Assembly (NCBI GenBank): GCA_035575715.1
Contig: DATLXN010000029.1
Location: 16,464-80,463 of the forward strand
Length of the DNA: 64,000 nt
Direction of reading: 5' to 3'
Source of the DNA: JACCSI01 sp035575715
GTDB lineage: Bacteria; Acidobacteriota; Vicinamibacteria; Vicinamibacterales; UBA2999
Shown here in pieces: positions 56,769 to 64,000 of the stretch. The stretch's first letter is position 1. The number at the start of each line of letters is the position of its first letter. Under the pieces are notes generated by a model, which ran no database searches, had not been told where the DNA came from, and saw only the letters and a list, made by a program, of their open reading frames with translations. The translations under genes and the position numbers were made by a program.

Positions 56769-57743
56769 TCACTGACCAGTCACAAACGGTTCGATCGGCG
56801 CCGGCGTGAAGCAGATGATCAGCATGACCAAGCCCACCACGGCGAGAATCAGTCGCGTCCGATCCATCTGCATGTCGTCGTCGAGCGTCGGCGGATGATG
56901 CGGCCCCATGACGGCCAGCATGACGACCATCAGGATCGTCCAGATCAGCCAGCTCATTGAGAAGATAGTCAGACCGATCGCCACGCACACCATCAGCAGC
57001 GTGAGCAGCGCCGAGCCGCGACCGAGCACGGCATAGGCGACGTGGCCGCCATCGAGTTGGCCGATGGGAAACAGGTTGAGCGCGGTGGCGAGCAGGCCAA
57101 ACCATGCGGCAAAGGCCATCGGATGCATGTTGATCGAGACCCCATCCGGCAGGTCGCCCCACACCAGCCACGAGGCGAAGCGAAAGAGCAGCGGCTCGCC
57201 GAGTTCGAGTCCGGTGAAATCGGCCGGCAGCTGCTCGGTCGCCGACAGGGTCAGCCCCATCACCAGGGCCGGCACCGCCACGAGGAAACCGGCGATCGGA
57301 CCCGACAGACCGATATCAAACAACGCGACTTTCGAGGGGATGCGATCGCGAATCCGAATGAACGCGCCCAGCGTGCCAGTCAGCGGCAGAGGCGCCGGCA
57401 GGAAAAACGGGAGTGACGCGTCAACGCGATAGTACCGGCACGCCACGTAGTGCCCCATCTCGTGGCAGCCAAGGATGCCCAGGACGGTCGCGCTGTACCA
57501 GAGGCCATTGAGGTAGAGCGACGGGTCACGAAAATCAGGGAAGACGACGGCGTCGGCGTTGAAGCCTTGCGTGAAGCCCCAATAATGCAGCGCGCCCACC
57601 AACGTCGTCGTCACCACGGTCATCAGGAACAAGACGATGTGGAGCCAGACGCGATCCTGGCGGGGCAGCGGGGGAGCAACGTAATAGGGCTCGAGGTCGC
57701 CGGGTTCAAGCGGCGGCATCGCCCGGTCGAGCGAGTCGGACAC
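56769..57743 (-). CDS. site-2 protease family protein (M50)
   Basis: A 324-residue membrane metalloprotease. The zinc site is GCHEMGHYVACRYY (HExxH) and the third ligand lies in LNLFPIGQLDGGHVAYAVLG; ~7 helices surround them. S2P proteins cut membrane-bound transcription factor or sigma-factor regulators. The N-terminal ~45 residues are cytoplasmic and Pro-rich. The GTG at 57743 follows the HU stop by 2 bp, so the two are probably co-transcribed. Confidence 0.9.
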   Translation of the reverse strand: MSDSLDRAMPPLEPGDLEPYYVAPPLPRQDRVWLHIVLFLMTVVTTTLVGALHYWGFTQGFNADAVVFPDFRDPSLYLNGLWYSATVLGILGCHEMGHYVACRYYRVDASLPFFLPAPLPLTGTLGAFIRIRDRIPSKVALFDIGLSGPIAGFLVAVPALVMGLTLSATEQLPADFTGLELGEPLLFRFASWLVWGDLPDGVSINMHPMAFAAWFGLLATALNLFPIGQLDGGHVAYAVLGRGSALLTLLMVCVAIGLTIFSMSWLIWTILMVVMLAVMGPHHPPTLDDDMQMDRTRLILAVVGLVMLIICFTPAPIEPFVTGQ

Positions 57744-57745
57744 GG

Positions 57746-58015
57746 CTATCCGATATTCTGCAGTTCTTTACCGGGCTTGAAACGAATAGTGCGACCGGGG
57801 GGGATGCGCACCTCTTTGCCGGTGCGGGGATTGCGCCCAATGCCGCGCTTGCGCGGCTTCACCTGAAAGACGCCGAAACCGCGCAATTCGATCCGTTCGC
57901 CCCGCTGCATCGAGTGGCGCATGGCCTCGAAAACGGCATCGACAGCCAGCTCTGCCTTGACCTTGGTGATTTCCGCCACCCGGGAGACTTCGTTGACGAT
58001 ATCGACCTTGATCAT
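57746..58015 (-). CDS. DNA-binding protein HU/IHF family
   Basis: An 89-residue histone-like protein that bends and compacts DNA. It has the HU fold and the beta-arm signature GFGVFQVKPRKRGIGRNPRT, with GKEVRIPPGRTIRFKPGKEL at the end. It is likely to be HU rather than IHF. A strong promoter (TTGACA-N17-TAAGAT) lies upstream. Confidence 0.95.
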   Translation of the reverse strand: MIKVDIVNEVSRVAEITKVKAELAVDAVFEAMRHSMQRGERIELRGFGVFQVKPRKRGIGRNPRTGKEVRIPPGRTIRFKPGKELQNIG

Positions 58016-58047
58016 GAATGGCGGAAACGCTCCGAGAGCGTCTAACT

Positions 58048-58076
58048 ATCTTATTTCGAGTCACTTACGCTGTCAA
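58048..58076 (-). promoter_or_regulatory. sigma70 promoter of the HU gene
   Basis: TTGACA (58076-58071), 17-bp spacer, TAAGAT (58053-58048) on the minus strand, near consensus. Confidence 0.75.
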
Positions 58077-58081
58077 ACCCA

Positions 58082-58158
58082 CAAGTACTTGCGTTACAGG
58101 GAGTTATCGGCCGCTGCCAGTAGAGGCTACACCCCGCTGAAACCCACAAGCCCTTGTG
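58082..58158. promoter_or_regulatory. two related palindromes between the HU gene and der
   Basis: CAAGTACTTG (58082-58091) and CACAAGCCCTTGTG (58145-58158), both preceded by ACCCA, are about 65 bp apart. The second covers the -35 region of the predicted der promoter (TAAGAT at 58165), so both may be sites for one regulator. Confidence 0.4.
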
Positions 58159-58185
58159 AGACTGTAAGATAGGGCGAACGCTGCC

Positions 58186-59607
58186 GTGTCAGTCAAGCGC
58201 CTGCCCTCTGTCGTCCTCGTCGGTCGCCCCAATGTGGGCAAATCGACCTTGTTCAACCGCCTGACCGGGACGCGCCGCGCCATTGTGACGGCGATCCCGG
58301 GGACGACTCGCGACGTGCTGACCTACCCGGTGGTCTGGGAGGACATGGGCCTCGAGCTGACCGACACGGGAGGCATGTTTGGCGCCTCCCACGACCCGTT
58401 GCATCAGCTGGTCTTCGAACGTGGGCAACGCGCCATCGCCACCGCTGACGTCATTGTGTTCGTCGTAGACGGCCGGGAGGGGTTGGTGCCGGGCGATGAG
58501 GACATCGCACATGCGGTGCGCGGAGCAAACGTTCCCGTGATTCTCGCGGTGAACAAAACCGACGATAAACGCGCGCAGGCCGGGGCGCTGGAGCTCTATC
58601 GACTCGGGTTCGATCCGATCCATGAGGTGAGCGCTGAGCACGGTCACGGCGTCGGCGAGTTACTCGACGAGATCGCCAAGCGCTTACCGCGTACGGTGCG
58701 TCTGCGCAGCAAGGACGCGGACGAAGACGAGGAACGTGAGGAAGGCGATCGCGCGTCGGACACCGCGGGCGGCCACGCCGCCGAAACCGCCGTGGCGATT
58801 GTCGGGCGTCCCAATGCCGGCAAGTCCTCGCTGGTCAATCGCTTGCTCAAGGAAGAGCGGATGATCGTGTCGGATGTGCCGGGGACGACCCGCGATTCGG
58901 TCGACACGATGTTGCGCTGGCACCGCAAGCAGTTCCGGATCGTGGACACCGCCGGGATTCGCCGGGCCGGCCGCGTCCATAGTGGCGGCCAGGTGGAACA
59001 GGTCAGCGTGATGCTGGCGCGTCGCGCCATCGAGCGCGCTGATGTGGTGGTCCTCGTGCTCGATGCGACGGCGGGCGCCACCGATCAGGATGCGGCAATC
59101 GGCGGCGATGCGCATAAGGCCGGGCGAGCGGTGATCATCGCCGCCAACAAGTGGGACCTGATGAAAGACCAGGGCCCCGACGGCTACAAAGTGTTCGATG
59201 AGCGGACCCGCTACCAGCTCAAGTTTCTCGAGTACGCGCCGATCCTGCACATTTCCGCGAAGAGCGGTGAACGCACCCCGAAGTTGCTCGAAGCGATCGA
59301 CCGCGTGTCAGCGGCGCGCCGCAAGCGGGTCCCGACCCCCGAGCTGAATCGATTTATCGAGCGGATCACCGCAGGGCAGCGGCCGGTCAGTCCCGGTCAT
59401 AACAACGTGCGCATTCTGTACGCAGCGCAGACCGGGGTCGCGCCGCCGATGTTTGTGTTCTTTACCAACGTCGCGACCAAGTTTCATTTTTCGTACGAGC
59501 GCTTCCTCGAGAATCAATTACGGGAAGAATTCGGTTTCGAGGGCACGCCCATCAAGATCGCGGTCCGGAAGCGCTCGCGAGCGCGATCCGACACGCGGAA
59601 ACAGTGA
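58186..59607 (+). CDS. der: ribosome biogenesis GTPase Der
   Basis: A double-G-domain GTPase needed for 50S ribosome assembly. First domain: VLVGRPNVGKSTLFNRLTG, DTGG, NKTD; acidic linker (RSKDADEDEEREEGDRASD); second domain: AIVGRPNAGKSSLVNRLL, DTAGIRRAG, ANKWDL; then the KH-like C-terminus (PPMFVFFTNVATKFHFSYER). 473 residues is normal. The start is GTG at 58186, 15 nt after TAAGAT, so the leader is ~8 nt. Confidence 0.95.
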   Translation: MSVKRLPSVVLVGRPNVGKSTLFNRLTGTRRAIVTAIPGTTRDVLTYPVVWEDMGLELTDTGGMFGASHDPLHQLVFERGQRAIATADVIVFVVDGREGLVPGDEDIAHAVRGANVPVILAVNKTDDKRAQAGALELYRLGFDPIHEVSAEHGHGVGELLDEIAKRLPRTVRLRSKDADEDEEREEGDRASDTAGGHAAETAVAIVGRPNAGKSSLVNRLLKEERMIVSDVPGTTRDSVDTMLRWHRKQFRIVDTAGIRRAGRVHSGGQVEQVSVMLARRAIERADVVVLVLDATAGATDQDAAIGGDAHKAGRAVIIAANKWDLMKDQGPDGYKVFDERTRYQLKFLEYAPILHISAKSGERTPKLLEAIDRVSAARRKRVPTPELNRFIERITAGQRPVSPGHNNVRILYAAQTGVAPPMFVFFTNVATKFHFSYERFLENQLREEFGFEGTPIKIAVRKRSRARSDTRKQ

Positions 59608-59615
59608 TTTTCGCG

Positions 59616-59624
59616 TGATATACT
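59616..59624 (+). promoter_or_regulatory. extended -10 TGATATACT of the MerR gene
   Basis: TG-A-TATACT is an extended -10 element. The predicted transcript begins near 59631, 16 nt before the ATG at 59647. Confidence 0.5.
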
Positions 59625-59646
59625 CAATGGATCGGGTCGTGAAGTA

Positions 59647-60128
<482 letters not shown>

Positions 60129-60134
60129 AAGATT

Positions 60135-60170
60135 ACGGGCCGATTCCTTCAACAGGGGTCGGCCCGTTTG
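60135..60170 (+). terminator. Rho-independent terminator of tRNA-Pro
   Basis: ACGGGCCGA (60135-60143) pairs with TCGGCCCGT (60159-60167), followed by TTGCTTTG. Confidence 0.75.
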
Positions 60171-60178
60171 CTTTGTAC

Positions 60179-60208
60179 TGACGTATCGTTGACGTATTGC
60201 TGACGCGC
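60179..60208. repeat. three TGACG(T/C)(A/G)(T/C) repeats at 11-bp spacing
   Basis: TGACGTAT at 60179 and 60190 and TGACGCGC at 60201 are one helical turn apart, directly upstream of the first regulator promoter. They fit cooperative protein binding, e.g. by an integrase arm or excisionase. Confidence 0.45.
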
Positions 60209-60223
60209 GTCCAGCGCCCGGAC

Positions 60224-60251
60224 TTGACGTTGTTTGCTTTTCATGTAAGAT
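60224..60251 (+). promoter_or_regulatory. promoter of the element's first regulator
   Basis: TTGACG (60224-60229), 16-bp spacer, TAAGAT (60246-60251). Confidence 0.6.
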
Positions 60252-60278
60252 ACCTATCAGTCTCTTACGCGAGATACC
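60245..60278 (+). promoter_or_regulatory. candidate operator at the element's first promoter
   Basis: GTAAGA (60245-60250) and TCTTAC (60263-60268) form an inverted repeat, and AGATACC is directly repeated at 60248 and 60272. They overlap the -10 box and leader, so the regulator encoded downstream may control itself. Confidence 0.45.
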
Positions 60279-60284
60279 AAACTA

Positions 60285-60797
60285 ATGACACCCCGACCAA
60301 CCCGCGAATCCACCCATCCGTTCACCCGCAGTGAAGCGGCGATGCTGGCCAATGCCTCCGCCCCTGTGGTGAAGAAACTGTCGCGAGCATTGCTGAACAA
60401 GAAGGGCGAAGGGACGGGCAACTACCTGGGATACAGCATGGACGACGTCGTACGCATCCGGGTGGCGAAAGAGCTGCTGAAGGTCGGCGTACAAGTCGCC
60501 AGCATCCACGGCTTGTTCGAATCCATCGAGAAGGACTGGCCGCGCATCCGTCGTCTCGAAGCGATCCGCGACGGTGCTTGTTTGGTGCTGATCATCGGCG
60601 CGCTCGGCCCGAACCGAGACAGCGGCGGTCAGGTGTACCTGACAACCGCGCATGAAGCCAGGGAGTGGCTGCGACAGACGAAGCGCACCGTTGTCGTGAT
60701 CGACATCGGCGCGATCGTCGAAGACATCGAACAGAAGACCGGCCGGCAGTATCGCGAAGATACGGCCGAGGACCCAAGCGGGGGAGCGGCGCAATGA
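60285..60797 (+). CDS. HTH regulator of the prophage-like element (MerR-like)
   Basis: A 170-residue protein with an N-terminal HTH-like segment (FTRSEAAMLANASAPVVKKL) and a YSMDDVVRIRVAKELLKVGV stretch that resembles the MerR fold (second strand and helices). The rest (ACLVLIIGALGPNRDSGGQV, TVVVIDIGAIVEDIEQKTG) is a small alpha/beta domain of unknown type. As first gene of the element with operator-like repeats in its promoter, it is a candidate repressor. ATGA overlap with the next gene. Confidence 0.6.
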   Translation: MTPRPTRESTHPFTRSEAAMLANASAPVVKKLSRALLNKKGEGTGNYLGYSMDDVVRIRVAKELLKVGVQVASIHGLFESIEKDWPRIRRLEAIRDGACLVLIIGALGPNRDSGGQVYLTTAHEAREWLRQTKRTVVVIDIGAIVEDIEQKTGRQYREDTAEDPSGGAAQ

Positions 60798-61012
60798 ACT
60801 CTGTGCAACCGTCGCCTTGGCTCACTGCCAGCGAAGCGGCCGAATACCTGAAGCGCGGCCGACGCTTCGTCTTGCGCGAGGTTCACGCCGGCCGATTGCG
60901 GGCGGCTCGCATCGGCGGCCGTGGCGAGATTCTCACGCGGGGCGAATGGTGCGACCAGTACGTTACCGACCAGGCCTCGCCGGTGGCAGTAGCATCGCGG
61001 CGGAGTGCGTAG
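60794..61012 (+). CDS. excisionase-like small HTH protein
   Basis: A 72-residue protein with a helix-turn-helix of the excisionase/HTH_17 kind (WLTASEAAEYLKRGRRFVLR, EVHAGRLRAARIGGRGEILT). Such proteins act in excision or transcription of mobile elements. ATG at 60794 overlaps the previous stop (ATGA). The next gene begins 2 bp downstream. Confidence 0.7.
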   Translation: MNSVQPSPWLTASEAAEYLKRGRRFVLREVHAGRLRAARIGGRGEILTRGEWCDQYVTDQASPVAVASRRSA

Positions 61013-61014
61013 CC

Positions 61015-61305
61015 ATGGGCGAACCCTTGGGCTGCGCGGACGGGCTTATCCCGGAGGAAACATCGTCCTCTGATCAGGCGGAGCGCGCGCATCATCGCGA
61101 CCTGCCAACGATCGAACCTGAAATCGCATGGGCCGAACTCGTGCTCTTGCGTCAGCATGTTGCCACGCTGATCTGGTGCCGGCAACGGCGGCAGCGCGTG
61201 GTGCGATATGACTCCGTCACGGGGTTGGTCTGCGAACTGGAATGGGCGACGGAGCGCATTCATCGCCTTGAGCGGGTGTTGGCGCGGAAGGGGCGTGCGG
61301 CGTGA
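61015..61305 (+). CDS. small hypothetical protein of the element (96 aa)
   Basis: The protein is charged and helical (ERAHHRDLPTIEPEIAWAEL, WCRQRRQRVVRYDSVTGLVC, ELEWATERIHRLERVL). No family is recognised. ATG at 61015 lies 2 bp after the previous stop, and its 3' end overlaps the ATPase GTG start by 4 bp, so it is translated as part of one operon. Confidence 0.6.
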   Translation: MGEPLGCADGLIPEETSSSDQAERAHHRDLPTIEPEIAWAELVLLRQHVATLIWCRQRRQRVVRYDSVTGLVCELEWATERIHRLERVLARKGRAA

Positions 61306-62399
61306 ATACGTCCGTTCCACCGTTCCCCGTCATCGTGAATAACAGACTGCGCGGGGGCCGCAGTAGCGCCGTTGCGGCGATCCAAGAACCGAATCACGAC
61401 CGATGGGACGAGCCGCCTGCCGCTCCTGCGACATCGGAGCCGGTGGTCTTCCCGAGCTCGTGGCGATTGCTCGATGACGTCGAATTGATGGACCTGAACG
61501 ATCCCGAGTTTCTGATCGATGGCGTGATTCCGCTTCAGGGTGTGGGCGTAGTCTACGGGCCGAGCGCTTCGGGCAAGACGACGCTGCTGGCGGGCATGAC
61601 AGTGGCACAGGCGACGGGGCGCGAATGGTTCGGACACTCGATTCGCCATCGTGGCGCGACGGTCTACGCCGCCGCAGAAGACGTGTCTGGGTTCAAGCAG
61701 CGATTGCGCGCGGCGAAGCGGGCCGCACAACTGCCCCTTGACCAACCGATTGGCGTCTACACGTTTCCTGAGTCAATCAACATGCTCGACGCCGTCAGCT
61801 TCCATCGGTTCCGTGCGTTTCTCGCGCAAGTTGAATACTGCGCTCCCTTGCGCCAGATCGTGATCGACACCTACGCAGCGGTCACGCCTGGCGCGGCCGA
61901 GAACAGCAGCGAGGACACCACGACGGCGATGGTTCACGCGCAACACCTGCGCGATGCGCTCGGAGTCACCGTCGTGCTGGTGCATCACACGAACGCCGGC
62001 GGCACGCGCGAGCGCGGGCATACATCGATGCGTGGCGCCGCGGACTTCATGATTTCTGTGACACCCGTTGACGACGCGATTCACGTCGAGTGTTCGAAAC
62101 AGCGCAATGCGGCGCCGTTCGACAAAATGACGCTGAAGTTGATCCCGGCAGCGGGCGGCGAAGGTTGCGTGATGCGCCTCGCCGCCGACGTGTTGCCGTC
62201 TACTGAATTGACGCTGGCGCAAGCCAAGGTGTACGCCGTCCTCCGCGATTCGTTCACCGAGGATGGCGCGTCCAAAAGTGAGTGGCAGCGGTCGTGTCCT
62301 GATGTTCCGGAGCGCACGTTCCATCGGGCATGCAAGGTCCTGATTGAGTCGGGGCACGTCAAAACGGTCGGCTCGCACTTCCGCGCGGTGCCTCGATAA
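61302..62399 (+). CDS. RepA-like AAA ATPase (AAA_25 type)
   Basis: A 365-residue RecA-fold ATPase: Walker A VVYGPSASGKTTLLAGMTVA, GATVYAAAEDVSGFKQRLRA, Walker B-like IVIDTYAAVTPGAAENS and VVLVHHTNAGGTRERGHTSM. These match the hexameric RepA-type helicases of plasmids and phages. A C-terminal winged-helix-like region (SKSEWQRSCPDVPERTFHRA) follows. It probably starts replication of the element; a repeat cluster lies directly after it. GTG start at 61302. Confidence 0.82.
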   Translation: MNTSVPPFPVIVNNRLRGGRSSAVAAIQEPNHDRWDEPPAAPATSEPVVFPSSWRLLDDVELMDLNDPEFLIDGVIPLQGVGVVYGPSASGKTTLLAGMTVAQATGREWFGHSIRHRGATVYAAAEDVSGFKQRLRAAKRAAQLPLDQPIGVYTFPESINMLDAVSFHRFRAFLAQVEYCAPLRQIVIDTYAAVTPGAAENSSEDTTTAMVHAQHLRDALGVTVVLVHHTNAGGTRERGHTSMRGAADFMISVTPVDDAIHVECSKQRNAAPFDKMTLKLIPAAGGEGCVMRLAADVLPSTELTLAQAKVYAVLRDSFTEDGASKSEWQRSCPDVPERTFHRACKVLIESGHVKTVGSHFRAVPR

Positions 62400-62404
62400 T
62401 GCGC

Positions 62405-62560
62405 TGCCAAAACGACTTTGGCACCTACTTTCGGCACTGCCACGCACTGCCATGTCAGTGCCATCGATTTAAGCCCGAAAACAGCAAAGGTGCCACGCAC
62501 TGCCACGGTGGTGCCACTACTGCCGCCATTAAGGGCGGTATAGGGGTTGGCAGTTTGGCA
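62405..62560. repeat. TGCCA repeat cluster (candidate replication origin)
   Basis: TGCCA occurs at 62405, 62438, 62448, 62459, 62491, 62501 and 62512; TGGCA at 62419, 62548 and 62556. The 15-mer TGCCACGCACTGCCA is repeated exactly at 62438-62452 and 62491-62505. The segment has no gene and follows the RepA-like gene, as iteron origins often do. Confidence 0.6.
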
Positions 62561-62594
62561 GTAACTAACCGATGTGCCGCTTGGAGGAACACAA

Positions 62595-62852
62595 ATGATG
62601 GACGCAGGGACGTCGCACGAGCAATACCTACGCAGCCAGATCGACGCAGTCCAGCACGACTTACGGCAGGCGCTCACGGTTCACGCGCGGAACGGCGTGG
62701 GCGCACGCATCTTGCTGCACTCGCTCACCGAAGTCCTCGGGTCTTTGATGAACGGCGAATCGTCCGAGAGCACAGAGGCCAGGGCTGAGTGTGCTCGTCT
62801 CGTCCAGGCGCTCGAACTACTCGTCGCGCCGACACCGGGCCACGTGTGCTGA
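62595..62852 (+). CDS. small hypothetical protein of the element (85 aa)
   Basis: GGAGG lies 7 nt before ATG 62595, the strongest ribosome site of the element. The product is helical (SHEQYLRSQIDAVQHDLRQA, RAECARLVQALELLVAP). No family recognised. It follows the TGCCA cluster and precedes the Zn-finger-like protein by 13 bp. Confidence 0.6.
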   Translation: MMDAGTSHEQYLRSQIDAVQHDLRQALTVHARNGVGARILLHSLTEVLGSLMNGESSESTEARAECARLVQALELLVAPTPGHVC

Positions 62853-62865
62853 AAGGGAAGCGCTC

Positions 62866-63180
62866 ATGACAGAACCACGGATCGTCCGCGTCGCCATCGT
62901 TTGCCATCAAAGCATTCGGCGACGCCAGTGTGTGTGTTGCAGCGGCGAGGGTCGGAAGGACGGCACCTACGTGGGTGTCTTCGACCAATTGCCAGACGGC
63001 AGCTTTGACGGCCGTGACTCGGGCAGTATCTGCGAGGAGTGCCTACAGGGCGACGTCTTGTCGCTCTTGGCTGCTGAACCCTATCCAGCGATTCCAGACG
63101 GCTCTGTGCCCTCGTTCGCTGAGCTCAAGGCTACCCGCCTACTCGACGACTACGACTACCCGGCAGGATCGGTGTCATGA
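62866..63180 (+). CDS. small Cys-rich protein of the element (104 aa)
   Basis: The sequence has VCHQSIRRRQCVCCSGEGRK then SICEECLQGDV, giving CxCC and CxxC pairs that resemble a zinc-binding knuckle pair. The C-terminal part is acidic (LLDDYDYPAG). AAAGGGAAG upstream can serve as ribosome site. Function unknown; such proteins are common in phage early regions. Confidence 0.6.
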   Translation: MTEPRIVRVAIVCHQSIRRRQCVCCSGEGRKDGTYVGVFDQLPDGSFDGRDSGSICEECLQGDVLSLLAAEPYPAIPDGSVPSFAELKATRLLDDYDYPAGSVS

Positions 63181-63230
63181 GCCTGGCACCAAGGAGGGTC
63201 CCGGCGGCAGTCGAAATAGCTGCATATCAC

Positions 63231-63247
63231 CGAGTCGGGAAACCGTG
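63231..63247. repeat. CGAG(T/C)CGGGAAACCGTG repeat, copy 1
   Basis: 17 bp, upstream of the terminase gene; a second copy with one mismatch is at 63809-63825, downstream of it. Confidence 0.6.
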
Positions 63248-63298
63248 CCCCGGTGAGACGCGAATGGTGTCAGTACAAGCATTTTTCTTGGAGTAACC

Positions 63299-63760
63299 AT
63301 GGCAGGTGGATGGAACCGGAAACCTCTGGAGCTGCATCGGCAGGCCGGCACTTATCGCGCCGATCGGCATGGTGCGGTCGACGCGCCGGCACCGGCCGCG
63401 GTGGATGATGCGCCCATCGCGAAACCGCGGTGGCTGTCCGGTGGGGCCGGCGTGGTGTGGGCCGAGCTCGCGCCGATCGCGCAGTCGTTGGGTACCTTGC
63501 AGCCCTCTGACGTCACAGCCTTCGGCGGGCTCTGCGAACTGGAAGCAACGCGGCAGGCGGTGAGTGCGCAGAAAGACGCGCAAGGCTTCGATCTCGCGTC
63601 GGATGAAGGTCGACGCACGCTACGAGCCGAACGCGCCACCGCGGCCGCGCTGAGGCCATTCCTGGCGCTGTTCGCCCTTGAGCCGGTGGCGCGCGCGCGG
63701 ATGGTGGCGCCGCGGCCGGCGAATAAGGCGCCGAGTCGATGGGCAGGTGTGCTGCCGTGA
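63299..63760 (+). CDS. phage terminase small subunit, P27 family
   Basis: A 153-residue protein that would recognise phage DNA for packaging. It has the P27-type arrangement: basic N-terminus (AGGWNRKPLELHRQ), KPRWLSGGAGVVWAELAPIA, LQPSDVTAFGGLCELEATRQ and a C-terminal helix with PFLALFALEPVARARM. ATG at 63299 has TTGGAG upstream. A terminase large subunit would be expected downstream. It marks the element as a prophage or a phage-derived island. Confidence 0.75.
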   Translation: MAGGWNRKPLELHRQAGTYRADRHGAVDAPAPAAVDDAPIAKPRWLSGGAGVVWAELAPIAQSLGTLQPSDVTAFGGLCELEATRQAVSAQKDAQGFDLASDEGRRTLRAERATAAALRPFLALFALEPVARARMVAPRPANKAPSRWAGVLP

Positions 63761-63808
63761 GATCTGAGAGCGGAGACGGCCGGGGGCCAGTTGATCCCTG
63801 CATTGATC

Positions 63809-63825
63809 CGAGCCGGGAAACCGTG
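63809..63825. repeat. CGAG(T/C)CGGGAAACCGTG repeat, copy 2
   Basis: Second copy, 578 bp after the first, flanking the terminase small subunit gene. Confidence 0.6.
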
Positions 63826-63934
63826 TCGCAGGACAACACACGCGCCGGTGCTTTCATAAGTTTTTGAACTGGAATCGGGGAATGGTGCTCAAAAAAGCCT
63901 CCAGGTTGCCCGCTACGCGACGAACGGCGGGGAA

Positions 63935-64000
63935 ATGAACGGACTGCGGGCTAAACCGATCGGAATTCATACGAAGTCAAACCGGTGCGGAATACGCCGT
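63935..64000 (+). CDS. possible start of a gene cut by the window end
   Basis: An ATG at 63935 after GGCGGGGAA opens a frame (MNGLRAKPIGIHTK) to the window end; the same frame is open further upstream to a TAA near 63853. It could be the next phage gene, for example the large terminase subunit, but there is too little sequence to decide. Confidence 0.25.
   Translation, partial: MNGLRAKPIGIHTKSNRCGIRR

Larger units (their letters stand above)
60129..64000 (+). mobile_element. prophage-like element beside tRNA-Pro (left part)
   Basis: Everything after the tRNA is phage- or island-like: two HTH regulators, small unknown genes, a RepA-type ATPase, a repeat cluster resembling an origin, a Zn-finger-like small protein and a P27-type terminase small subunit, all on the plus strand and closely packed. 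The element runs past the window end. No integrase is seen; it may be at the other end. The attachment site at the tRNA 3' end is inferred. Confidence 0.75.

Noticed and set aside
63882..63938. 18-codon frame MVLKKASRL... near the window end
   Set aside because: Too short, no ribosome site better than the ATG at 63935, and no recognisable product.

Overview
The window is G+C-rich bacterial chromosome. Gene content points to Acidobacteriota, probably a Vicinamibacteria-type soil organism: a VWFA-related protein of the acidobacterial kind, a very large carboxypeptidase-regulatory-domain TonB receptor, a fused MFS/spermidine-synthase/TPR protein, bactofilin and an SLH-containing lipoprotein. The affiliation is inferred from gene families only.

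Layout. 1-6.2 kb: end of a PQQ-type sugar dehydrogenase, TVP38 membrane protein, rpiB, a D-aminoacylase fused to a cupin, a repeat-filled intergenic region and a VWFA protein. 6.2-9.1 kb: LysR regulator, an exported peroxiredoxin that reads through an in-frame UGA, a DNA methyltransferase and a small Cys protein. 9.4-18 kb: two large membrane proteins and a TonB receptor, separated by heptad repeats and hairpins. 18-25.3 kb: M20 peptidase, DacA-type carboxypeptidase, FdhE-like protein, glycogen synthase, thioredoxin and thioredoxin reductase. 25.4-38.2 kb: mnmA and a cysteine desulfurase, bactofilin, SAM-dependent enzymes, acyl-CoA dehydrogenase, glpX, transporters, hflX, a TPR lipoprotein and a pgsA-like gene. 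38.2-49 kb: exopolysaccharide genes (UDP-xylose synthase, priming sugar transferase, four glycosyltransferases, ugd, galE) interrupted by an M28 peptidase. 49-56.5 kb: a tightly overlapping housekeeping run, ABC exporter-yicC-gmk-coaBC-udg-priA. 56.7-60.1 kb: site-2 protease, HU, der, a MerR regulator and tRNA-Pro. 60.13 kb to the end: the start of a prophage-like element next to tRNA-Pro.

The most striking point is the gene at 7317-7922. Its TGA codon falls exactly on the peroxidatic cysteine of a BCP/AhpC-type peroxiredoxin (PG-U-TTE). Translation continues in the same frame, and a 7-bp stem with a GUAU loop starts 10 nt after the UGA, as expected for a bacterial SECIS. I read this as an exported selenocysteine peroxiredoxin. 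An FdhE-like gene at 22 kb and a thioredoxin system at 24 kb fit selenium and thiol redox biology, but no sel genes lie in the window.

Two patterns run through the whole window. First, many genes carry a TANNNT-type -10 box ending 6-8 nt before the start codon, so their mRNAs are predicted to be leaderless, including the selenoprotein mRNA. Genes with long leaders instead have clear Shine-Dalgarno sequences and -35/-10 promoters. Second, several short-repeat families occupy gene ends and even coding sequence: a GGGGACGGAGGT 12-mer (7 copies at 4.4-4.6 kb and 3 exact plus 1 near copy inside the udg gene), heptad tandem arrays, a hairpin that starts at stop codons, and a GC-rich palindromic family.
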